64,000 nucleotides of DNA from Leucaena leucocephala (taxonomy: Eukaryota > Streptophyta > Magnoliopsida > Fabales > Fabaceae). The translations under genes were made by a program, and so were the position numbers. The notes beneath the pieces were generated by a model. The model worked only from the letters and a program-made list of their open reading frames with translations. It was not told where the DNA came from and did no database searches. Below, piece by piece: positions 1-10,579 of this stretch (the stretch's first letter is position 1; each line of letters opens with the position of its first letter). The DNA lies in assembly GCA_037074615.1 (NCBI GenBank), contig CM073537.1:21409989-21473988 (forward strand), in the 5' to 3' direction.

Positions 1-3000
1 ACTCACGGACAGCATTAAGTATTTCCGCAAAAAATTTTCTTTTTCTGGTCTCTATTTGATTCTTTTCCTCCTCTTCTAATTTTGACAATCTCTGCATTGA
101 AGGTTTTAGAGAAGAGAAGTAAAAAGCAAATTTTAGTCCATTTCAGACACTGAAAATAAGCATAGAACAAATAATTCCAGATCAGTACACTACATATCTT
201 GTTACTTTAACTAGTACATACCGTATTATAGACCAAACAGGTGCACACAATGAGAAAACCTTAGTTGATTATAATTCTTTCTATACTGTAGACCACAAAG
301 ACGGTCACAGCTTTAGGATTACTTAATGAAGATCACTATATTGATGTTGCACTTGATGAAGAAGGGTTGGTTTATATATATCTTAGAATAAAGCTTAGAA
401 ACTTTGTCAAACTTGATGTATTTTATAATTCAAGTACTTGAGGTTGTTATTAACCTATACATGTTATGAGAATTCTTTTAAATATGCATTAGGTAACAGA
501 CGCAAAGGTTTGGGGAAGACCGATGCAATCCAGGGTTCACTTGTTGTGCACAATGCCACACCAACACGTGGTGTGACAAAGCAAACAAGGGCAAAGAGGA
601 CAGATACCCCAAGGGTTGACCGGCTACGAACGATACTGAGGAGTTGCGTCTACGGACCCACGGAACCTCAAATACGTTCAAAGCCAATGCCGAGTTTACT
701 ACACTCGATGCAAAGGCCCGGCCAAAACAGTACTGCACAACCTCAAATAATAACAGAAGGGGCCACCGATCGGTGGCCGACTTCAGATCAAATGAGTAGC
801 AGTGCTGCTCCCCTCGAAGACGATCAAGGGGCCTATCTTGGTGGAAAGTCCCGTCCATGGGGCGTAATATGACCCTTTGTCTCTATTAACTCGTGAATAT
901 TTTAAAGCCATCCCAACATCTTCAGAAAGTATTACCGTTATATTTTCAATGCCTGTTTTAGTGATAAGGCAACCCATATAGCTCCAGGCTTACAGTCGAG
1001 TATCAATGGACTTGGCAATAAACCATCAGAATAAACCCCAATAGGAGCCTAAGAACAATTGGAGGAATCCACCAAAAAGTTGGCACATTCTCATTACATC
1101 AATATAGCCTCATCATCCAGAGAGATGAACTATAACATATACATTGCATGGAAAGCCATTTCAAACACAAACAGAGAAAAAATATTAATATATATAATCA
1201 CCTCAGCATCCCTTTTCTTCCTTAACTGATCATCAGCATCCATGGCAAATGGATCTCCAACACCATACATAGGACGACGTAACCTCATCATTCCCCAATC
1301 AAACAACTGCCTGTCAGGATATGCACATTTAACATTGAGCCAGTGTTCAGCACTCACATCAGATCGAACCTTCCTCTGCAACTCTGCTAGCTGCCAAAAA
1401 AAGTCCTTGCCGACAAGGACACAGTTCATGTCATTTCTCGGCTCTAGTTGGAACAAACAAATATATGTATACACTAATCAGCATCACTAGAAAAGACTCT
1501 TTAGCTACACATTTCATTACAATGAAGAGAAGGCAAGGTGTTGCATCTGCAAAATGTTTGACTTGATACATTGGATAAACTTAGCCGCACTTAAGGGCAA
1601 CACGACCACAAGAGTGTTCTAATCTAAAACTTGTCAAAAGAAATAAGTGCCGACTAACTTCTAACAAAGGCACAACTAGGCCAAACTCAATAACATTTCA
1701 AAAGCCGAGAAAACCACTTCACATTGCATAAACAGAAATGAAGTCCGCCTAGCTTCTAAGATAGGCAAAAGCCCACCCATACTACGTGCGTGCGAGTGTG
1801 GCTCCTGAGATGGACATGAGCCAGTAAGTGTCAAAGAAAGTTTTCAAGAATCAAGTTTACCTTCAGTCCATACAGTTCAAGCAGGCACTTTGCTTGCAGG
1901 TCCTCTCCCCTGCTTGAAGGTAATCCTGGTTCAGAATAATACTGCGTCTAAGTAAACTTTTTCTAAAATCGTTGATATAACTTAAGCCAATCCCAGTCAA
2001 TGCAGAGGTACACCACCCAACACATCATTTATGATTTGAGCATGATAACTTAGTTTGGTCTTCCATCTATCAGTTTCCAAACAAGCTTATCAACAAGAAA
2101 AGATTAAATCTAAACCAACAATCACCACTTACCACCAAATCCTTGGCCAAGATGATGGTATTATGGAAGCTATAGTTCTAAAGGAAATTAGTAGTATAAC
2201 AGCATTATGAAAACAGATTGATTAATCTGTCAATGCTATGAAAAATAGAAAGGCGTCATAACAGTATTGCGTGAATGAATTCACATACTGAAAGCAGTGC
2301 TGAGAAATAAAACCCGCACTCTCTACCATGTTTGTGTTATGATACAAAGCGGAGTGGGGAACCCACCCTCAAAAGACGCCTCGTAAGGGGGAAGAACCAC
2401 ACCACTTATATACCCCAGCGAGCAGCCTAAGCTACCCGATGTGGGACTTGGGTCATTACTCCGTCCCATAACAGTGGCCCTCCCCGGAAGAGCCGGCGTC
2501 CACGCCGGGCAGAAGTCGCCGCTGGGACGAGCCAACGGAGCCACCCGGGCAGAGGCCGGTGCCAGCTCTGATACCATCTGTTATGATACAAAGCGGAGTG
2601 GGGAACCCACCCTCAAAAGACGCCTCGTAAGGGGGAAGAACCACACCACTTATATACCCCAGCGAGCAGCCTAAGCTACCCGATGTGGGACTTGGGTCAT
2701 TACTCCGTCCCATAACAGTTTGCATAGTTAAACAGGTGAAAAATTTGTAAGAGAGAAGGTGGTGCTTCTTTTTTACAACAATTGTTAACCTTCTAGTTCA
2801 TTTAACCGATGTTGAATCTGACTTTCATAACGGCTTTCCCTTTCTTCCTTCAATTTGTAACCTGACACACAACTTGGTCGTTGTTTCACTAGTGCATCTT
2901 CAAGATCCGTCAACAAATCTTCTCTAGAATTTCCTGTATTATCCTGCACAATACAAAAACAAGTGCACAAATTTGATAAAAGTTAGAAGCTTTATCAAAA

Positions 3001-3584
3001 AAAAAGGTAAAGGAAAGCTGTGGGGTATAACTGAACACGAACTGTAACAGAATCAATCTAGACAACAAAATTGCGAAAGATGGGCTAATTTCGCACGGAT
3101 TAAGCCTAAAGTTCTACCTACGCTGCAAATAGCATGCCCCCAAACAATTCAAAGCACAAATAACTCATAAATTTTCCCAACTCACAAAGAAATCCTGGAA
3201 AAAAAACCAAAACTTGACAAGAACACATTACGCTGAAACATCCCTAGCCTCACAAACTCCGCCAATTACCCAAAAATCCGACACCACAACACAAAATTGA
3301 ACAAAAATTTCAGGTAAAACACCTACCAAAACCTTGTCAGCATGGGCATCCACCTGTTTCTCCTCAGATCCGGTTCCACCTCCACTCCCATCAGGGACCT
3401 CGCATTCATCGTCATCACTGGAAGCATCTTCTACGCCGTGATAGATGGAGGAAACGGTGTTGAAAATATCAGGAGGCAGAGGGAGGTTACGGGAGACAAG
3501 GTTGAGAGCACAAATGAGAGTCTTGGTCTTCTGGGCATGATCAATGGGTGGCTGCTGCTGCTGTTCGCTCTGCAGCTGAGCCAT
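1..3584 (-). CDS. CHR12/CHR23: SNF2-family chromatin remodelling ATPase, CHR12/CHR23 (MINUSCULE) type; N-terminal part, cut by window edge
   Basis: Coding exons on the minus strand: 3584-3327, 2943-2790, 1925-1861, 1390-1202 and 91-1 (continues past the window). Phases join exactly. The N-terminus has a short Q-rich start followed by KTKTLICALNLVSRNLPLPP. Next come YESQIQHRLNELEG, then QLFDWGMMRLRRPMYGVGD and, in the last exon, KRKFFAEILNAVRE. This order matches the N-terminal region of plant CHR12/CHR23, ahead of the HSA-like and helicase domains that would lie outside the window. These proteins are nuclear BRM-like ATPases that remodel nucleosomes and restrain or maintain growth. The donor of exon 1 is the least certain: TTG|GTAGGT was preferred over AAG|GTTTTG 6 bp upstream, both in phase. 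Intron 2 (1926-2789) carries a TRIM and intron 4 (92-1201) a mitovirus-like fragment. CHR12 and CHR23 cannot be separated from this region alone. Confidence 0.9.
478..870 (-). pseudogene. Endogenous mitovirus-like RNA-dependent RNA polymerase fragment
   Basis: An open minus-strand frame inside intron 4 of the CHR12/CHR23 gene encodes a piece of a mitovirus-type RdRp. Seen directly: a MDGTF..RPL segment, then SFDLKSATDRWP (motif A, with the D-x4-D spacing) and VAGQPLGYLSSLPLFALSH (motif B). Mitoviruses are capsidless RNA elements that replicate in mitochondria, and mitovirus RdRp relics are known from plant mitochondrial and nuclear genomes. The fragment is truncated at both ends. It stops before the GDD motif C, and no start or upstream domain is recognisable. 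It is more GC-rich than the surrounding intron. It lies in the same direction as the host gene but cannot be part of its protein. It may have come directly from RNA or through nuclear transfer of mitochondrial DNA; the flanks seen here do not decide this. Confidence 0.8.
2335..2473 (-). repeat. TRIM long terminal repeat (3' LTR in element orientation)
   Basis: 139 bp, identical by eye to 2579-2717. On the minus strand it starts TG and ends CA. It is preceded by a purine-rich tract at about 2474-2485. Confidence 0.95.
2565..2576 (-). other. TRIM primer-binding site (tRNA-iMet type)
   Basis: The minus-strand sequence TGGTATCAGAGC lies 2 bp inside the 5' LTR. It is the usual sequence complementary to the 3' end of plant initiator methionine tRNA. 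Confidence 0.92.
2579..2717 (-). repeat. TRIM long terminal repeat (5' LTR in element orientation)
   Basis: 139 bp, identical by eye to 2335-2473. It is followed outside by the gtttg target-site duplication at 2718-2722. Confidence 0.95.
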
Positions 3585-5571
3585 TAGCGTGGCGGGAGCG
3601 AAGCAATGGTTCGCTTATTTAACGAATATTTGAAAGAGGGAATTAATCTGTGCTTGCTATGCCTTTTGAGTTTAGAGTGACAAACCGAAACACACTCTTC
3701 TTACAAAGGCAATACAAACATACGCACGCTCCCGCCCCTCCTATTATCGTTTCGATGTTTCACTACTTCGCCCAAAACCCTCTCTTCGCTTATAAACGGG
3801 GATGCTTTGAGGGTCTTGTTACCGAAGCGCCTTGTATTTGTTTAACCCAAACACGGCTCTAAGTTTACATCGTAAGACATTTATGCCCTTGTCTTTTTTT
3901 TTTTATCAAAACCCGTTTCTATTTAAACTTCCTTTATTTTGGTCTAAATAATTAAAATTTATGCATATTTTATTTTAAAAAATTTAGAAATATTTTTAAA
4001 AAATAAAAAACTAATTTTTAATATTAAAAACATTAATACCTCTATTCAGGTCTAAATTATTTACTTGTGAAGGACATTTTCAAACATTAACACAAAACAC
4101 TTAAATTTAAGAAAGCATGACTTTCTTGATTTTAACTCTGAAATTTACTTTCCAAATGCTTGGAAAAGTTGAACTTTTAACTTCTTGAAAACTTATAATT
4201 TTTTTTATAAGTAAACAGAGACAAATGACTTCCCAACAAATTTTACTCATCCAATTAAAAACAAACATCATATTAATTACTCATCATGTATTATTATTTA
4301 TTGAAAAAGTATATTTTATGTTTTTTTGGGCAAGAAATAGATTTTATGTTTAGAAGACAAATTATCCATTACAGTTTGTGTGAATATTGTAGACCTTTTT
4401 ATTCTATCATATGATATACACTTTTATTTTTAAATATATAAATTTTTTAAAAGGTAAAATTATAAATGCTAAATATGTCTTATTGAAATATATTCTATTA
4501 ATTTAAATATATATCTATTTTCTTATTTTTTTTATAAATCAGGTATCTACTACCGATCACAATGACTAATCCCTTCACTATGAGATCCCTGTTTAAAGGT
4601 AAATAACTGACAACAGGATATTTTCTATGTCCACAAGTAAGATTCAAATCTCCATCATTTTATAAAGGATCAAATGAAATGAAACAGCTACTAAGTCACA
4701 CCCACGTGGATGCTCTCTCATACTTCTTTATAGGGCATTTTAGTCAAAAAAATTGAATTAAAAAAAAAAGTATACTATAAAATTCTAAAAAAATATAATT
4801 AAGTAGAGTTAAAGTGAAATTTTTTCATTACTAATTATATTTTGTGGAAAAACTTATTATCTTTGTATCTTATTAATAAATACTTAATTTAAAATGCAAG
4901 CAGCATTATTTCAGTTTATGTTTATTGTAATTTTATTATTTAAGATGTTATTATATAGCATTTAATATAATGTTTTCCAAATAGTATTAAAATAGTAAAA
5001 ATAATAATATTAAATGATGCCAAAGGATTGCGTCCATATCACACTTTCTAATTTCTATCATCCCAAAACTTACAAAATTACAAATTCCTTTCTCCTTAGT
5101 TGATACCATCTTTCCAAGGCCTGAACAAGAAACAAAAGCCCGCCGGAACGACTAAGTTTAATATGCAAAATATTAGTTACAACTGTCATGCACAACTACT
5201 TTCTGCATCAACCTTTCTGATGACCCAGCAAAAAATCCAGCATAACCGATAAGCAATACAGATGGGCCAGCATGGAAGTTGCTAATTAAGGTAAACAAGG
5301 TGAGTTAACAATTTCACAAGGGTCCTGAAAAGAATGGTACAAGTAGCAACATAGTGTTCCCTTTAGAATGTAACTATGTAAGTATGGGGAGAGATTCAGC
5401 CTTGGCTTTTACCCTTGACGAAGAACAGGAAAACCATGGACCCCGAGTCCTACTTTTAGCCGTAGTTTGGAAAATTGACGCCGGAACAAAATCTGAGGGA
5501 TCCATGACCAGGAAAGAATGCCATTGCAGTGAATGTTTCATGACAATGGGTATTCTCCACTAACTTAAAGT
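3585..5571. other. Intergenic: CHR12/23 promoter side and SPOUT 3' side
   Basis: No gene is supported here. The first few hundred bases upstream of 3584 should hold the promoter and 5' UTR of the CHR12/CHR23 gene. From about 3880 to 5050 the sequence is very AT-rich, with many short A and T runs and no recognisable repeat family. The part just before 5571 probably contains the 3' UTR of the SPOUT gene. Confidence 0.6.
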
Positions 5572-8500
5572 TCAACTCTGCAATGCACGGTTGATTGGTT
5601 CTTGGAAATATTGGAGAGAGATAAAAATAGCCTCCTATTCAAAAAGATGGAAATTAAACAGTGACAAGATTGCAAGTAAAAACTTATTTACACTTTTGAC
5701 TAGCAAAGGACAAAATAGGTTAGGGTTGATAGTACCTCAGTCCGGATTGTTCGGCTCCCCTGATGAGGACATGTGTTTAAGTATAAATTGAATACATCGC
5801 CTGCATTTTCCCCCTTTTTTTAAAATTATTACAAGGGGGCGGGAGCAGCAAGGAAATTTTATTCAGCACTGTTTTCCCTTTTCAAATGCAAATTCTACAT
5901 CTATGATAAACGACTACACGCAGTTTACAAAGACATCCAAGACTGCTCAATGTCACTATGTATGAAACTACGAAAAAAGCATCTAGCAAGAGTGGTTTTT
6001 GGAATTCCTAGGGAATCTCTGACTGGCAGTTGTTTTGAGACAGGGGAACCACAAGTACCACATAGATATGAATAATTGAACAATGGAATACCTTTAAGAC
6101 ATCATCTTCTTCAATGCATTCTTCTAACCCAGCAAGTCCACCAAAGGTAATCAGCAAGTGTCTACCAGATTAGAGAAACAAGCAAATCATAAATTAATTT
6201 TGAATGGAAACGACTTTGAATCATCACAAACATATAATTCAGATATATTCAGTTTGTGAAGCTTGAATTAGGTAGAAGGATTTCGCCAGTGGATTTTTTT
6301 TTTTTTAAAGAAAAGGAACACTAAAAAGAAGACTCTTTAAGCTCCAATAACATTCCCAGAATACGATGAGAAATTCACAAGGAATGAATCAATAAAGGAA
6401 ACAAGTTCAATGCAAAACTACAATAATTATTTATGCATGAAAAACAATTGGAGCTTACTGTAGAAAGATTAAACCCTGCAGCCAATACAAAGGACAATTG
6501 TTGTATCTTCTGTTTGCTTTAAGAAGTGATCTAAATAAGTTAGAATTATCACATAAAAAATCTATCCAGTATAAAGAATTTTATAATTGATAATACAGCC
6601 AAATACCTGAAGGAAGGAATTTTAAGATCAAATGACTTGATAATCTGACCGTGCTCAGAGGTACCAATTATATGATCATAGCCACCCTGTCATAATGACA
6701 TAAGTTAACAGGAGAACAGGCATATGGTTTAGGGTAAAACAAAAAAATTATGGTATATGGATGTTACAAGGAAAAGTCCAAGATGGAAAGAGAAAGGGAG
6801 AGAAGGGATACCTTGTAAGTGCAATCCTTAAACACTGAACTCAGATTATGTGCATAACGCACTTGATATCCCCAATATAGTCCTTCTTCCCAAGGCTTGG
6901 ACGATGAGACAATCTGATGTGGTAAATCTGGATGAATAATGAGCAGATCATGTAAATAAGGTCCATAAACATCAAACTTAGTTTCAAACCAAAGCAATTA
7001 CACGAGCGATCAAATAGCCAAATTGTAAGTATCAGCAAGGCCCTGTCTTTAACAGAAGCTTCTTCAGAACTACACTTCCTCAATAATCACCTTAGCCTTT
7101 ACTTTCTCTTGGCACTAAATGCAATTTTTTCTTTTTTATCAAAGCCTAATATGTAAGCAGGGCAGATTTATGGCGAATATCATGTGACACAATATACAAA
7201 AAAGAAATTATGGCAAAACAGCTCAAGCAGAACGAAATAAGGCAGATAAACAAAGATCAATTTATTACCAGACTCCAAATTGCGGTTGGCACCCATTGCC
7301 ACGGTAACTCTTCTTTGAGGCTCAAGTTCCTGATCAACTAGAACATGCTGCATAGGTTGTGCACTAAATTAGAACATACACAAATACCCACAATACTTTC
7401 CAGTTTCCAATGACCAAGTGTATTTGGTAAATGACTTTTGAAAAAAAAAAAAGAAATCATAAATAAACAACAGATGGTCAGAAGTGTTTCCATCTATACA
7501 CAGTAGTTAACAGTCAACAAAACAACATTCAGATTATATCAGATCAAACGTCTTCCAGAGCTAGCAAGAGGTGAAAGTAAGGATAATACTTCATGGCATT
7601 CACTACTGACAGAAGTCAGAACTCGGAAGAGAACATGGACAGATAATGGGTAAAAGATAAAAGAAAAGGAAACAAAGGAGTGTGCAACAAAATGAAAGGG
7701 ACTCGTTGGTTGATGCGAAGCAAAATGTTTAGCTCCAGCTTAAGTACTTTATGAGAAAATATGCCCATACCTTACTCAAACCCACATCAACTAGTGTTCC
7801 TCCAGAGTTTGAATCTTTTTCTTTTAAGCTGACACCTAAGAAATTATGGCAATATATCAAAATTCTGGCCACAGTAACCATGGGAATAAAACAATGAATG
7901 ATGCAGTAAACGATCTTATTCTACCTTTGTACCAGAGAAAAGAGACACTTTATAAAAGGGGGCAAAAAGTGCATTCAGATAAAGCGAAGCATAATATGCC
8001 TGCCTAAAATGGTAAAAAAAATAAAAATAAAATAAACAAGATAACTAACACCATAAAGGTTTTCATTCCCTCATGTATTTAAGGGTGATTTCCTCAATAG
8101 GTGCCAATGACAAACAAGAGAAGCTCAGAGGGCATGTACACAATCATATTCATAGCAGATGCGAGGACAAGAAAATATCCTTGAAAATTAGAGCATCTTA
8201 CTCCAACAAAATAATTTTAACACTTTAACTCTCAAGCAATTACTATAACAATATATCTTCTTGTCATAAACACCATATAATTAACATATAAATAAATAAA
8301 ACATCATGGCCATGGAAATAATCATGTTTATAGCAACTCAACCTCTCCTAGCATGACCAATCTATCACAGCCCAAACCATATCAAATCTTTGAATGACTC
8401 ACCAAAAAGTCAAAATTTCAGGTTATCAAGCGAGAGAAATAAGATGAGAAAATATTCTTGATATGCTTCTGTTTTTTCTTCGCAAATAACTATTATTTCT

Positions 8501-9700
8501 CTTTAGATGGAACGATGTTTCCACATTCATAGACAGCATATTCCAGATGCAAAAGGACCCAATGGAGCTACCCATTGATACGCTGCAAGTGCAGGGTTAC
8601 AATCTCTCGGAAACGAAGATTAAAATCAAGCTTCCATGAACAAAGACTTTTACTTTTCATTTACTAGAACTAGACGTGGCGTAGAAATTTCAGATGAACA
8701 TGAAAGCCAACCTTCTCGATATGGACCCCATTCATGTTTACGTAAATGGTGCGGAGCATCAAGGGGTGGCAACAAGCCCTGTTAAGCATAATACAAATTA
8801 CTAAAGTTAGACACGGGACAACGATTGAATAAACAAATTTATGAAATGCAGTTACTGGCCGTAGTAGTAGGAAAGCTGCATTTCAGTGAATTGGTCGAAC
8901 CACAAATCTCAGGCTGTTATGCTTTGGGAAGAGAGCCTTTCTCAAATACTGGGGCGTTTCAAGATACTGTAAGATTCTTATGAGGAAAGCTGCACCACTT
9001 TCTTCATCTGTGTTACCCGGCTTCGCAACATTGTAGTCTTTATCTGCGTTACTTTTATTGTCAAATACGACAACCTATTCGGGCAATAAGATTGATCTCT
9101 GTGAGCTATATAGCTTAATCAACTTTTCATCATACAATAGAACGTTTGGAGGAATAAAAAATTTGAAGCAATAAATTACAATAGTGATCTAATCATAAAA
9201 AAAATAGCATCCTAAAAAAATTAATGCAGACAGCAACCTCATTGATTCGGAAAATAGTGGCAGCACGAGCTATTTGACCAACCAACTGAAAAGGGCAAAA
9301 ATTGAAAAGAATTAACAGAATTAAAGAAAAAGGAGAAATAAAACAGGGGCATATTGAAAAATGTTTTCTTCTTTGGGTCCTAAGCAAAAAAAAAATGCAG
9401 GAATTTCCTGTTCTCTGTACTTTCTTAGTAATCAAACAAAACCCAGATAAATGGGGGGAAGTGTACACGAGTAGCAAGCTCGTATGATTGTGTATTGTGA
9501 ATGATAGAACCAGGCAGGGCAATGCTGACAGTAGGCATTTCCTTGGCTTTGTGATCCTCCTTCTCAATGTTCCTTTTCTTTTCCTTCTTCCGGAGCTTCT
9601 TCTTCATCTTTTGAGCATCACCGTTAATAAGCTCGCAGTCGTTTTGTGGCTCTTTCACTTCTGTTTCTGCCTCAGTATCGGTTCTTCTCTTCTTTCCCAT
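5572..9700 (-). CDS. SPOUT-class RNA methyltransferase (C9orf114/SPOUT1/CENP-32 homologue)
   Basis: Eleven exons in phase: 9700-9467, 9285-9238, 9074-8901, 8778-8712, 7835-7771, 7347-7269, 6927-6812, 6686-6607, 6161-6092, 5813-5736 and 5634-5572 (TGA). Predicted length is 357 aa. The first 55 residues are very basic (KKKLRKKEKKR), as expected for a nuclear or nucleolar protein. PTVSIALPGSII, QIARAATIFRINE, VVVFDNK and LRILQYLETPQYLRKALFP-like segments follow in family order. Near the C-terminus are GLYWGYQVRYA, the knot-region GTSEHG, LITFGGLAGLEE and NTCPHQGSRTIRTEEA. The family is SAM-dependent with a trefoil-knot fold and probably modifies RNA. Exon 10 uses a weak acceptor (a run of A followed by AG). 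KAPP ends upstream on the same strand. Confidence 0.92.
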
Positions 9701-10579
9701 TTCAGCTGCGTCTCTGCGCTGTATGGAACTAGGAGCGGAACCCGACGTCCCTTTGGACTTTGGAGGGTTTTAGGAGCTAGGAAATTTTTGGCCGGGCTGT
9801 AGGATATGTATTTTGGACAAAATAGGAGCTTTAAATATTAAACTTTCCCAAATTGACATTTACAGAACAGAATCCCAATTCATTTTCATAATATACAATA
9901 GCAAACTATATATAACTACCTAACAATAAGGAAATATGTGTGTGTAACAGTATAAAATATTTTATAAATTTACGTTATTTGCTCTCTAATTTTTCATATT
10001 GCTACTACGTTTTTGCTGAGTGAATCTATGGATTGGCTGCTTAACGATGAAGGTGCTTGTTGTGACTGACAGGGAATCGTGTTAGTTAAATAGTTTTCAA
10101 CATGCCTATTTCAATTTTTTTCAAAAAGAACAAAGAAAAAAGTCCAGTGCATATTCCCATACTCCACGCTAAATGCTGTATGATCCGTACATTTATTTGA
10201 TTACAAAACTTAAAAGTTGTAATTAAAACTTTTAGACGCCCCAATCATAAACTAGTGAATTATAAAGTCATTCACTTGATTTTGGTAAAAAGCTCAATTG
10301 CAATTTGTACCCTCTTAAAATATATAGTTTTCACTTATTTAAACGAATTGTAACGCATGTACTCTATTCTTCGCATTGTATGATTTAAGTTTAAAACCGA
10401 AATTTCAGACATCTGAAATGGCGAAGGGCAAGGAGGAGAAAAAGAAAAGAGGTCAGGGAAGTAATTGGCGCAGAATTATTGATTCCACAGATTGAGCATG
10501 AGACAACACAGAAAAAGGAAGATGATAAGAGGAAAGCAACACATATTACCATTTCCTGTAAAACACAACCTCCATTATA
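9701..10579. other. Intergenic between KAPP 3' end and SPOUT start
   Basis: This stretch must hold the promoter and 5' UTR of the SPOUT gene and the 3' UTR of KAPP. It is AT-rich. I see no repeat, RNA gene or convincing additional ORF. Confidence 0.6.

Larger units (their letters stand above)
2335..2717 (-). mobile_element. TRIM (terminal-repeat retrotransposon in miniature), complete
   Basis: The element is 383 bp with two 139-bp direct terminal repeats (2335-2473 and 2579-2717) that I read as identical. It is flanked by the 5-bp duplication gtttg (2330-2334 and 2718-2722). Read on the minus strand, each LTR begins TGTTATGGGAC and ends ATCATAACA. Each contains a TATATAAG box and the AGTCCCACATCGGGT stretch often met in plant TRIMs. 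Two bases after the 5' LTR is a primer-binding site TGGTATCAGAGC, complementary to initiator Met-tRNA. A purine tract GGGGAGGGCCAC precedes the 3' LTR. There is no coding capacity in the 105-bp interior, which is strikingly GC-rich. It sits in intron 2 of the CHR12/CHR23 gene in the same orientation as that gene. Identical LTRs imply a recent insertion. Confidence 0.95.

Noticed and set aside
438..872. 144-aa plus-strand frame
   Set aside because: It is antisense to the mitovirus RdRp fragment, whose motifs are clear on the minus strand.
2323..2725. Several 77-89 aa frames on both strands
   Set aside because: They lie inside the non-coding TRIM; the GC-rich sequence simply lacks stops.
9302..9802. 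Plus-strand frames opposite SPOUT exon 1
   Set aside because: They are antisense shadows of the lysine-rich SPOUT N-terminus.
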